Origin: UBA11400 sp964473555
Lineage (GTDB): Bacteria; Bacteroidota; Rhodothermia; Balneolales; HLUCCA01
Assembly: GCA_964473555.1 (NCBI GenBank)
Contig: CAYYPL010000002.1
Location: forward strand, 310,001 to 374,000
Direction of reading: 5' to 3'
DNA length: 64,000 bases
In this document: piece by piece, positions 45,279 to 53,078 of the stretch
Layout of the letters: each line of letters starts with the position of its first letter
Numbering within the stretch: the first letter of the stretch is position 1
Made by a program: the position numbers and the translations under genes
Notes under the pieces: generated by a model
Told to the model about the DNA's origin: nothing
Seen by the model: only the letters and a program-made list of their open reading frames with translations
The model's database searches: none

Positions 45279-46295
45279 ATGGAAGCATATTTCGGGGCAG
45301 GATTAATTCTTGCCATTATCCTCGGTATTTTTCTGTTTTTTTACTTTGTACCTCTTGGATTGTGGGTAACTGCATTTTTCTCAGGTGTCAAGGTATCTAT
45401 CGTGCGCGACCTGATTGGAATGCGGCTCAGAAAAGTTCCACCAAGCCCGATTGTTAAAGCCGCAATTACTGCAAGCAAAGCAGGTTTGGACATCGGAATT
45501 GGAAAACTTGAAGCTCACTATCTGGCAGGAGGAAACGTTCATAAAGTGATTCAAGCCTTGATTTCGGCCGACAAAGCCAACCTCGGACTGGTCTTTGAGC
45601 GTGCCGCTGCCATTGACCTGGCCGGTCGTGATGTGTTCGAGGCAGTTCAGATTTCGGTTAACCCTAAGGTGATCGAAACGCCTCCGATAACTGCACTCGC
45701 TAAAGATGGTATTCAGGTTCGCGCCATTGCCCGTGTCACGGTGCGTGCAAACCTGGAAAGATTGGTTGGGGGTGCAACCGAGGAAACGATACTTGCTCGT
45801 GTTGGGGAAGGTATTGTAACTACAATCGGTTCTTCAGTAGATCATAAAGCAGTACTTGAAAATCCTGATAATATTTCCAAAGTCGTTCTCAGCAAAGGGT
45901 TGGACAGCGGTACCGCATTCGAAATTCTATCTATTGACATCGCTGATGTGGATGTGGGCGATAACGTTGGTGCCAAGCTTCAAACGGACCAAGCCGAAGC
46001 CGACCTGAAAGTTGCACGAGCCAAAGCTGAGGAAAGAAGGGCTATGGCAGTTGCTGAAGAACAGGAGAACCGTGCCAAAACCCAGCAGATGCGAGCTTTG
46101 GTAGTTGAAGCTGAAGCTGAAGTACCTAAAGCCATCGCAGAAGCGTTCCGTACTGGGAATCTTGGTGTCATGGACTACTACAACATGAAAAATGTAATTG
46201 CTGACACGGAAATGCGTGGCTCGATTGCTGCAGTAGGTACTGACAAGCCCAAGCCGGATGTCGATTCAGAAAGAGATAGTAAGAAAAAGAACTAA
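45279..46295 (+). CDS. floA: Flotillin-like protein FloA
   Basis: Membrane scaffold of the flotillin-like UPF0365 family, thought to organise lipid microdomains in the inner membrane. A membrane hairpin lies at about 4-30, a PHB/SPFH-like domain at about 60-230, and an Ala/Glu-rich coiled coil (A-E-A-D-L-K-V-A-R-A-K-A-E-E-R-R-A) at about 230-290. The 338-residue length is typical. It lies downstream of the NfeD protease gene in the same orientation and is followed by a strong terminator. Confidence 0.95.
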   Translation: MEAYFGAGLILAIILGIFLFFYFVPLGLWVTAFFSGVKVSIVRDLIGMRLRKVPPSPIVKAAITASKAGLDIGIGKLEAHYLAGGNVHKVIQALISADKANLGLVFERAAAIDLAGRDVFEAVQISVNPKVIETPPITALAKDGIQVRAIARVTVRANLERLVGGATEETILARVGEGIVTTIGSSVDHKAVLENPDNISKVVLSKGLDSGTAFEILSIDIADVDVGDNVGAKLQTDQAEADLKVARAKAEERRAMAVAEEQENRAKTQQMRALVVEAEAEVPKAIAEAFRTGNLGVMDYYNMKNVIADTEMRGSIAAVGTDKPKPDVDSERDSKKKN

Positions 46296-46342
46296 GAGCT
46301 CTTTGTTTATAAAACTGATTAATCTTGATTAGTAGTTGAAAT

Positions 46343-46380
46343 TAAAAAAGGGAGGCTGATTGACGGCTTCCCTTTTTTTG
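46343..46380. terminator. Bidirectional Rho-independent terminator
   Basis: A stem of AAAAAAGGGAGGC with GCTTCCCTTTTTT (one mismatch or G-U pair) and an 8-base loop lies between the convergent floA and esterase genes. The A-run and T-run on either side make it usable on both strands. Confidence 0.88.
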
Positions 46381-46412
46381 TGATTGACGAGTTTTTGGTA
46401 AGCCAGCTTATT

Positions 46413-47306
46413 CTAATTCAGGATAAGTTTTAGTACTTCAGGGAATCGTTTGGCCCACGCTGTTTCGTTATGAGTCGCGTTTTCGTCTTTGACAAAAACA
46501 AAATCACGACCCAGTTTGTAGCCTATTGCGTCTAAACTCAGTAGCATTTCATCTATACCTGGTTGAAGTATGGAATCCAGGTCCAACCCCCCATTGTCTA
46601 TGTAAAAGAAGACATTTTGAGGGGGGTTGATAGTACTTTGAACGGTGGTAATATAGTTGAACTGATAGGTATACCCATCAGGATTCCGAAAAGCGGGACT
46701 CATGCAAATGGCCTTGGAGAAAACTTCGGGATACTCCCAGGTCAGCATAAACGAGATCATTCCTCCAGCTGAAGATCCACCTACAAATGTATGCTCTCTT
46801 TCGGTCAATGTCTGATAGGTAGAATCTATCATGGGCTTAACTGTGTTCACTACAAAATCCATGTAGGCGTCACCTTTTGCGCCAGGGGTGTATTCCAGGG
46901 TTCGATCGCTTGTGTTGAAAATCCCAACAATGATCACAGGAGGGATTTCACCTGCGCGGATAAGGGAGTCTGCAGTTTCATCGATTTGCCAATCTATACC
47001 CAGGTAACTGGTCGAAGGATCAAAAATATTCTGCCCATCGTGCATGTATAGTACCGGATAACGCTGGTCTGGATCAACTCCGTAATCTGGGGGGAGCCAT
47101 ACAATCACATTTCTTTCTTGAACTTCATTGGCATGAATCGCAGGATGATAGGTTACAGTTCCTGTTATCTGGCCTTCAAAATCTTGTTTTTCAACCTGTT
47201 GGTTGCTCAGCGGAGTTGTAGTGAAGAATCCGCTGAAGGTAACAAAGAGAACTCCGATCATGAGTACAAACACGACCAAACCAAGGACTGCAAACAACTT
47301 GTTCAT
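46413..47306 (-). CDS. Alpha/beta hydrolase, putative esterase (esterase D-like)
   Basis: Probable envelope-located esterase. An N-terminal membrane segment or uncleaved signal (about 4-29) precedes a PF00756-type alpha/beta-hydrolase domain. The nucleophile is S179 in G-G-S-S-A-G-G, preceded by the Y-M-H-D-G-Q-N oxyanion-side motif near residue 87, and the catalytic His is probably in the late E-N-A-T-H-N-E segment. Family members hydrolyse enterobactin-like esters, feruloyl esters or S-formylglutathione; nothing here picks one. It is monocistronic. Confidence 0.88.
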   Translation of the reverse strand: MNKLFAVLGLVVFVLMIGVLFVTFSGFFTTTPLSNQQVEKQDFEGQITGTVTYHPAIHANEVQERNVIVWLPPDYGVDPDQRYPVLYMHDGQNIFDPSTSYLGIDWQIDETADSLIRAGEIPPVIIVGIFNTSDRTLEYTPGAKGDAYMDFVVNTVKPMIDSTYQTLTEREHTFVGGSSAGGMISFMLTWEYPEVFSKAICMSPAFRNPDGYTYQFNYITTVQSTINPPQNVFFYIDNGGLDLDSILQPGIDEMLLSLDAIGYKLGRDFVFVKDENATHNETAWAKRFPEVLKLILN

Positions 47307-47358
47307 CGGTAATCAGATTTAAGAGGGTATACAAACACAGTTGTGGAGTAATGTACCA

Positions 47359-48516
47359 TCAAGATTCATATTCGCTGACAGAAATGTTCACTCCGCTCAA
47401 TTTCATTCTGTCAATATACTCTTCTTTGGGTAATATTGTTTCTGGAGTATACACACCGCCGGCACCTTTTAAACGATTCTCCCCAAGAAGCAAAGCAGTA
47501 GTTACTGCTGACAATGACGTTACAGTCATCATCGCCGAAATGGGAGCATCTTGTTCAGACTCTAGGTATACTTCATACTCTCGAAACATTGATTTGCCGT
47601 CGCGAGTCCCTTTCAGATTGATTTTTGCAACTGCAATATCATTTTTCGTGTGCGGAAGATGTTTCTTCAACTGTCTGATGAACAACTCACGGTAGGTCAG
47701 GCCGGTTCTGATATCAATAATTTGTGCAGAGTTGAATCCCAGATCAAAGAACGCTTTGATAATATCCCGATGTCCGGCATATCGTAGAGTTTTAAAATCC
47801 AGTGTATTGACTTTTCCAACCAGCTCTTTGGCGATAAACGTTGAACTACCGGAGGTGTAAAAAGCTTCCAGTGGACCAAGTTCAGGGTGAGCCTTGAGTT
47901 TACAGGTTTCATAACCATCCAATGCATCCATCTGTATGAGTTCGCCATTCTCGATCAACGTTACTTTATGCAGATACTCATTGACAAGACCAACAGGTGA
48001 AAAACTTAAATGATAATTCAGAGGTGGTACAGGTTCCTTTGGCAGACCTGCGGCGCGGATTATAATCGACTCAACAGCATCAAACGACTCGAATCCATGC
48101 ATGGCCAGAACGTTTACTAGTCCGGGGGCGAATCCGGCATTCGGTACCATGAATACTCCTGCTTCGCGGGCTTGTTCAGACAGGTTCAGTTGTTTCTGAG
48201 TGATTTCATCATCACCACCCAGGTCAACATAGGGTATTTCAGATTTCAGGGCGATTTTCGAAACTTTGTAATTGTGTTTATAGGGCAATGCCGAAATGAT
48301 ACAATCAACACCATTCAACAAACCTGCTACCGACATTTCTTTGTCCATCGATACTCGATGAACCCTGAGCTTGTTGCTATTGATCGACTCCTCCAGCTCC
48401 TCTAGTGCGTTACCATTTCTGTCTAAAATCCGGATCGAAGTGACAGACTTTTCCTTATTCAGGAATCTGGTTATGGCGGTTCCGGCAGCGCCAGCACCTA
48501 ATACAGCAATTTTCAT
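47359..48516 (-). CDS. Saccharopine dehydrogenase-like NAD(P)-dependent oxidoreductase
   Basis: Cytoplasmic oxidoreductase of the saccharopine dehydrogenase / carboxynorspermidine synthase superfamily, 385 residues. The Rossmann motif G7-A-G-A-A-G12 starts the protein, followed by an R-I-L-D-R-N segment, and the conserved A-G-F-A-P-G-L-V-N segment lies near residue 130. Lysine catabolism genes are not adjacent, so the substrate is uncertain: saccharopine, a polyamine intermediate or another amino acid adduct. Confidence 0.85.
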   Translation of the reverse strand: MKIAVLGAGAAGTAITRFLNKEKSVTSIRILDRNGNALEELEESINSNKLRVHRVSMDKEMSVAGLLNGVDCIISALPYKHNYKVSKIALKSEIPYVDLGGDDEITQKQLNLSEQAREAGVFMVPNAGFAPGLVNVLAMHGFESFDAVESIIIRAAGLPKEPVPPLNYHLSFSPVGLVNEYLHKVTLIENGELIQMDALDGYETCKLKAHPELGPLEAFYTSGSSTFIAKELVGKVNTLDFKTLRYAGHRDIIKAFFDLGFNSAQIIDIRTGLTYRELFIRQLKKHLPHTKNDIAVAKINLKGTRDGKSMFREYEVYLESEQDAPISAMMTVTSLSAVTTALLLGENRLKGAGGVYTPETILPKEEYIDRMKLSGVNISVSEYES

Positions 48517-48650
48517 CCCTAGAGCGTTTTTTTGTTACTATCAATCTAATTATTTACACAGCTGCCAATTTTACACAATTTTTAGGGTAAAATCGCATCA
48601 ATGATATTAAATAACCAAGATATTTTCACGTTTAAGTCTAAGAAATCACG

Positions 48651-48658
48651 TATATTTG
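48651..48658 (+). promoter_or_regulatory. Putative -7 box of the tmRNA promoter
   Basis: TATATTTG matches TAnnTTTG exactly and lies 22 bases before the mature tmRNA 5' end, leaving a short leader for RNase P to remove. The expected TTTG at -33 is only approximated by GTTTA at 48630-48634. Confidence 0.5.
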
Positions 48659-48680
48659 GATAGTTCTTTGAAATTGAACC

Positions 48681-49041
48681 GGGGGTGTACCTGGTTTCGA
48701 CGGAATGCGTAGGATCGTAGGCTGCATGTCGAGTTTTCCTCGAGCGTATCTTGTAAAAACACTCGGGATCAAAACGTAAATGCAAACAATTACGAATACC
48801 GTATGGCTGCCTAAGTGCCCATACCGTTCTATGATGAGCTCGCCTGTCGGCGTGTTATAGGGCGTTATACTTGACAGGATAGTGTCATCTGATGGCTGTG
48901 AGGGTGATGCGAAACGTTACAACCTCGCTTATGGACGCGGGCTCTGTCGCCAACCCATACGTTAAACTTAAAGCAGGGCTAAGCGTGTAGAAGCTTATTG
49001 GTTCGCCATTTCGGACGAGGGTTCGACTCCCTCCACCTCCA
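48681..49041 (+). ncRNA. ssrA: Transfer-messenger RNA
   Basis: One-piece tmRNA that rescues stalled ribosomes with SmpB. The acceptor stem pairs GGGGGTG (48681-48687) with CACCTCC (49034-49040), the discriminator A is at 49041, and CCA is not encoded. The tRNA-like domain is confirmed by the 5' GGTTTCGACGG stretch and the 3' GGTTCGACTCC T-arm. The tag frame starts at GCA 48782 and ends at TAA 48812-48814, giving ANNYEYRMAA. The final MAA, where LAA is commoner, is shared with some tags of the Chlorobi/Rhodothermota side. A terminator follows. Confidence 0.97.
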
Positions 49042-49049
49042 CTGTTGAG

Positions 49050-49090
49050 AGTCCTGATCGGAAATGCTATTTTCGGTCAGGACTTTTTTA
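49050..49090 (+). terminator. Rho-independent terminator of tmRNA gene
   Basis: The stem AGTCCTGA-TCG pairs with CGG-TCAGGACT (one G-U) and is followed by a run of T, ten bases after the tmRNA 3' end. Confidence 0.88.
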
Positions 49091-49115
49091 TTTCATTCAA
49101 TTTATCATTCAACGA

Positions 49116-49607
49116 ATGTACATGTTTAAACTTTTTATTTACGGAACACTACGTTCGGATATGTCTGAACATCATTTGCTGGCTGGTAAATTTGATTCCA
49201 TGACACCAGCGAGCATCAATGGCCGTTTGTACACCCGTATAGACGATGGTATACCGTACATCACTGTGCCAGGTAAGTTCATATCCACTCGTGGGAGTCA
49301 CGACTACACCAAAGATGCTGCTGCACTGACAAAATTTCAGGTGCCCGAGGGGTACAAGCCTTCTAATTCCACGGGTTGGGTGAAAGGTGAATTGTACACC
49401 CTCTCAGATTATAAACTCGTGATGTCGCTCATTGATCTGTTTGAGGATTTCAGTCCGGGATATGAGTCGGAGTATGATCGAGTGATGTATCCAGTTCAGA
49501 TTGATGGCCAAGATAACTTCGAATTGGCATGGGTCTATGTGATTGCAAATAATCATGCCGAAGAAGAGGATATTTTTATTGAATCTGGTTTCTACAATCC
49601 GGATTAA
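49116..49607 (+). CDS. Gamma-glutamylcyclotransferase-like (GGCT/AIG2-like) protein
   Basis: Small cytoplasmic protein of the GGCT-like fold. The substrate-loop signature Y9-G-T-L-R13 is at the N-terminus, and the putative catalytic Glu is E110 in L-I-D-L-F-E-D-F. The 163-residue length fits the family, whose members cyclise gamma-glutamyl amines or peptides; the true substrate is unknown. ATG codons at 49116 and 49122 are both possible starts. It follows the tmRNA terminator and stands alone. Confidence 0.82.
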   Translation: MYMFKLFIYGTLRSDMSEHHLLAGKFDSMTPASINGRLYTRIDDGIPYITVPGKFISTRGSHDYTKDAAALTKFQVPEGYKPSNSTGWVKGELYTLSDYKLVMSLIDLFEDFSPGYESEYDRVMYPVQIDGQDNFELAWVYVIANNHAEEEDIFIESGFYNPD

Positions 49608-49706
49608 TCGATAAATTACCTCGGTTAGGGAAACTTACTGTGAATTAAATACGGCGTAGTCTGGGTTTACGTCTCGACCATTACTAATCGGTATTGAGCA
49701 ATCATT

Positions 49707-50651
49707 ATGGAAACAGAAAAGTCAGTAGAATTTAACTATCCGGATCTGGAAATCAATGTGGTTCGGGCGAAAGAACCCATCGAAGTGACCATAGTTGAAA
49801 GTAAAATTGCAACTGCTGTCGCCTCACCAAATTTTATCAGACACATCACATTCGATCTGTCAGGGACACCACTGGAAGGGAAATTTCACGCAGGACAATC
49901 GATTGGTGTGATTGCAGATGGAGTTGATGAAAACGGCAAGCCCCACAAGGTGCGGCTGTATTCAGTCTGCTCGCCATCAAGAGGTGAAGACGGCCAAGGA
50001 AAACGGGTCTCAACCACGGTTAAACGAGTTATTGATGAGAATTGGCAGACCCAGGAACTGTTCACAGGTGTCTGCAGTAATTTCCTATCCAGTCAAAAAC
50101 CGGGATCCCTTGTCAAAGTGACCGGACCATCAGGTAAACGATTTATACTTCCAGAGAATCCAGAAAATTATAATTATTTATTCTTTGCTACCGGAACAGG
50201 TGTAGCACCGTTTCGCGGAATGGTTATGGATTTAATGGAGAAAAACTCGAAAAACGACATCGCTTTGATTTTCGGTAGTCCTTACCGCACGGATATTCTG
50301 TACGGGGATTATTTCAAATCACTGGCCAAATCCGCTGAAAACTTTCATTTTTTGACATCAATTTCACGTGAGAATCCTCGTGCTGATGGTACCAAACACT
50401 ATGTTCAGTATCAGTTAATTGATAACAGGGAACTGCTCGAGCCAATTCTCCGCAAACCCAACACATTGATTTATGTATGTGGCTTAAAAGGAATGGAAAC
50501 AGGTATTTATCAAATATTGGCTCAACAAGGACTCTGGGATTACATCACGGTCAAAGACGATCTTAAGGACAAGAATCCATTGAGCTGGACTTACGATGAA
50601 CTCAAATCATCGGTGAAATCATCTGACAGAATGCACATAGAAGTGTATTAA
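49707..50651 (+). CDS. Plant-type ferredoxin-NADP+ reductase
   Basis: FAD enzyme that passes electrons between ferredoxin or flavodoxin and NADP(H). The FAD-binding R-L-Y-S-V-C-S-P-S segment, the pyrophosphate-site F-A-T-G-T-G-V-A-P-F-R-G motif, and the NADP-side V-C-G-L-K-G-M-E segment are present. The chain ends in I-E-V-Y, the C-terminal Tyr that stacks on FAD in plant/cyanobacterial-type FNR, unlike the thioredoxin-reductase-like type common in Bacteroidota. No phycobilisome-linker domain is present (314 residues). No ferredoxin gene is adjacent. Confidence 0.9.
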   Translation: METEKSVEFNYPDLEINVVRAKEPIEVTIVESKIATAVASPNFIRHITFDLSGTPLEGKFHAGQSIGVIADGVDENGKPHKVRLYSVCSPSRGEDGQGKRVSTTVKRVIDENWQTQELFTGVCSNFLSSQKPGSLVKVTGPSGKRFILPENPENYNYLFFATGTGVAPFRGMVMDLMEKNSKNDIALIFGSPYRTDILYGDYFKSLAKSAENFHFLTSISRENPRADGTKHYVQYQLIDNRELLEPILRKPNTLIYVCGLKGMETGIYQILAQQGLWDYITVKDDLKDKNPLSWTYDELKSSVKSSDRMHIEVY

Positions 50652-50664
50652 ACGGTAAGGTTAA

Positions 50665-51630
50665 TCAGGCTTTTATTCGTGACTTGAATCTGGCATGGTT
50701 CGGTAGTGTAATTCCACTTCCATATCGGATCGTATATTGATGCGTGAATTCGGCGCCGAGAAATACAGTGAGTGAGTTGTAGTAAATCCATATAAGAATT
50801 ACTACAAAGGTACCTGCAGCACCATAGGTGCTACCAATAGAACCTATTTCCATATACAGAGTTATCAGATATCTGCCTGCCATGAATAATAACGTCGTGA
50901 CAAAGGCTCCGACAAACGAATCCATCCAGGCGATTTTAATGTCTGGTAACATTTTAAAAATGACGGTAAACAAAACGATGGTTGAAACTACAAAAACCAG
51001 GTAGTTTATCCACTGTATGAGTATGAGGTGAGCAGGCAGAAATGTCGAAACTTCAGAGTCTATCATTCTTAACACGGCATCAAAAAGTAAGGATGATACC
51101 AGGGTTAAGGCGAATATGAGCACGAGTATAAATGATGTAAGACGAGAAATAAAGAATTGACGTAAGGTATTACCTTCTCGCGTTTCTACGTTCCAAATGG
51201 TGTTCAAGGAACTTTTTAATTGAGTGATCACCGTTGTTGAAGTGAATAGAATCGTTCCCACACCCAGTACGGTCGCGACGATGTTACTGAATGTCTGATT
51301 GGCGCCTTTAATGATTGTTTCGACAAAATTGGCTACCCCAATACCAACGAGTTCATCCAGAAAAGCTGAAACCTGGCCAGTAGCTGCTTGTTCTCCAAAA
51401 ATGAATCCTGTAACTGCGATAATAACGATGAGCAGTGGACCCATGGAGAAAATCGTGTAAAATGCCAGTGCTGCCCCATGCAGAGGGATGTCATCGTCTA
51501 TCCAGTTAGCGAATGTAGCTACGATCAGGTCCTTGATTCCAATTAACAAGACAATGATACGTAGTGCTCTGAACTCACCATAACGTGCAATAAGCCAGTT
51601 GTTTATATTCTGCAGGATGCGTTGTTTCAT
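50665..51630 (-). CDS. YihY/BrkB family inner membrane protein
   Basis: Polytopic inner-membrane protein, 321 residues, with about six membrane segments and the family hallmarks D-I-P-L-H-G-A-A-L-A-F-Y near residue 47 and G-S-I-G-S-T-Y-G-A-A-G-T near 260. Family members were once called ribonuclease BN by mistake; no function is secure. It lies 11 bases downstream of the aminotransferase gene and is probably co-transcribed with it. Confidence 0.9.
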   Translation of the reverse strand: MKQRILQNINNWLIARYGEFRALRIIVLLIGIKDLIVATFANWIDDDIPLHGAALAFYTIFSMGPLLIVIIAVTGFIFGEQAATGQVSAFLDELVGIGVANFVETIIKGANQTFSNIVATVLGVGTILFTSTTVITQLKSSLNTIWNVETREGNTLRQFFISRLTSFILVLIFALTLVSSLLFDAVLRMIDSEVSTFLPAHLILIQWINYLVFVVSTIVLFTVIFKMLPDIKIAWMDSFVGAFVTTLLFMAGRYLITLYMEIGSIGSTYGAAGTFVVILIWIYYNSLTVFLGAEFTHQYTIRYGSGITLPNHARFKSRIKA

Positions 51631-51641
51631 CCGGGGTCTAC

Positions 51642-52805
51642 TTAGACGAAAGTTGGATATACTTCCCTGAATATATCAATCGCATTCTTTATATCCTCAA
51701 CAGAATTATAGAAATGTGGCGAGAATCTGAGCTTGCCCTGTCGGTGAGACAACGTTACCTTTCTATGTTTGAGAGCCTGGACCAAGGCGTCGCCATCTAC
51801 CTGACTGGGTAAATCATAGGTGATGATACCCGATCTGTATAGTGGGTCATTTATGGTAAATCGTTTAAGCCCAACAGACACCATCTGAGCATCAATGGTG
51901 TCTGTGAGAGCAATCAGGTGCTGATTAATCTCCGTAGTTCCCAACTCCAGAAATGGATCTATAGAATCATGAAGTGCATAAATGCCCGGGACATTCAATC
52001 CACCAGGCTCAAATCTTCTGCTTGTCGGATTCAGCTCTTGATCAAAGTTTGATAGTTCCCATGGTGCTTTGACAGATAACCACCCAACAAAAGGTGGGTC
52101 AATTTCATCACGAAGTTTGTCGGAAACATACAAAAAACCAATTCCCATGGGAGCCATCATCCATTTGAGTCCGCCTGAAACAAGACCATCAATATTCATT
52201 GCCTGGACATCGATAGGGGTATTGCCAACAGCCTGAATTGCATCCACAATCAGAAATGTATCATTAGATCGGGTAATGGCACCCATTTTTTTCAAGTCAA
52301 TCTTATAACCGCTCAAAAATTGGACAGCACTTACAGAGACTATTTTATGGTTGGATTTAATGACTTCTGAGAGTTGCTCGGCCGATACGAACCCATCGGT
52401 TGATTTCAGGAATTCAGTTTGAATTCCCCTTCGTTTTAGGTTGGTGAACGCATAGACATTTGAAGGAAACTCAGCATCATTGATCAGAATCCGGTCTGAT
52501 TGCTTCCATTTGAAGCCTGAAGCGATCATATTTAGCCCTTCACTGGTATTGGTTATAAAACTGATGTTGTCTGCAGAGGGAGCATTTATCAGTCTGGCAA
52601 GTTTGTTCCGGGTCTCTTCAATGATTTCAATATCTTCAAAAAACGATTCTATCACCCCGGTGCTTCTGGCAATCAGGTGCCGGTTTATAGAGCCTATGGT
52701 TGACTGGGATAAGACGCCAAACGCTGCGTGATTCAGGTAATAATGAGGTTGCCTGAGATGAGGGAACCGGTCTCGGTACGGAGTAAGAATCTGGTCTGTG
52801 AACAT
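51642..52805 (-). CDS. Class V aminotransferase-fold PLP enzyme
   Basis: Cytoplasmic PLP-dependent enzyme of the class V (NifS/IscS/isopenicillin-N-epimerase-like) group. The PLP lysine is K214 in S-G-G-L-K-W-M-M and the ring-N aspartate is D188 in L-I-V-D-A-I-Q-A-V-G. No conserved active-site Cys typical of cysteine desulfurases is visible, so a desulfurase role is unlikely. At 387 residues it resembles uncharacterised epimerase- or kynureninase-like members. It forms a probable two-gene operon with the YihY-like gene. Confidence 0.85.
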   Translation of the reverse strand: MFTDQILTPYRDRFPHLRQPHYYLNHAAFGVLSQSTIGSINRHLIARSTGVIESFFEDIEIIEETRNKLARLINAPSADNISFITNTSEGLNMIASGFKWKQSDRILINDAEFPSNVYAFTNLKRRGIQTEFLKSTDGFVSAEQLSEVIKSNHKIVSVSAVQFLSGYKIDLKKMGAITRSNDTFLIVDAIQAVGNTPIDVQAMNIDGLVSGGLKWMMAPMGIGFLYVSDKLRDEIDPPFVGWLSVKAPWELSNFDQELNPTSRRFEPGGLNVPGIYALHDSIDPFLELGTTEINQHLIALTDTIDAQMVSVGLKRFTINDPLYRSGIITYDLPSQVDGDALVQALKHRKVTLSHRQGKLRFSPHFYNSVEDIKNAIDIFREVYPTFV

Positions 52806-52968
52806 AGTCTACAATGGGTTTGGAGTAGTGCACGTAAGAAAATCAGGAAAAGGTAAGCAAAATTGGCATGAAGAGTCCCCTTCAATTACGTGTGCAGATT
52901 CAATACTATAGAGACCAACAATTTACTGTGCGGTCTGAATACTCGTGTAATCTGTGCCTTAAAATGCT

Positions 52969-52976
52969 TATTTTTG
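52969..52976 (+). promoter_or_regulatory. Putative -7 box of alaS
   Basis: TATTTTTG matches TAnnTTTG and lies 103 bases before the alaS start chosen here, implying an untranslated leader of roughly 95 bases. It also places the upstream in-frame ATG (52890) outside the transcript. No clear -33 element accompanies it. Confidence 0.4.
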
Positions 52977-53078
52977 GGTGCTAATCGGGGTCTATGTTTT
53001 AGGGACAAACTTCGAACAGAGGGCTTGTGTAACAACAGGTCTCACAGAACATCTCAAAAAAATACCATTAATACACTC

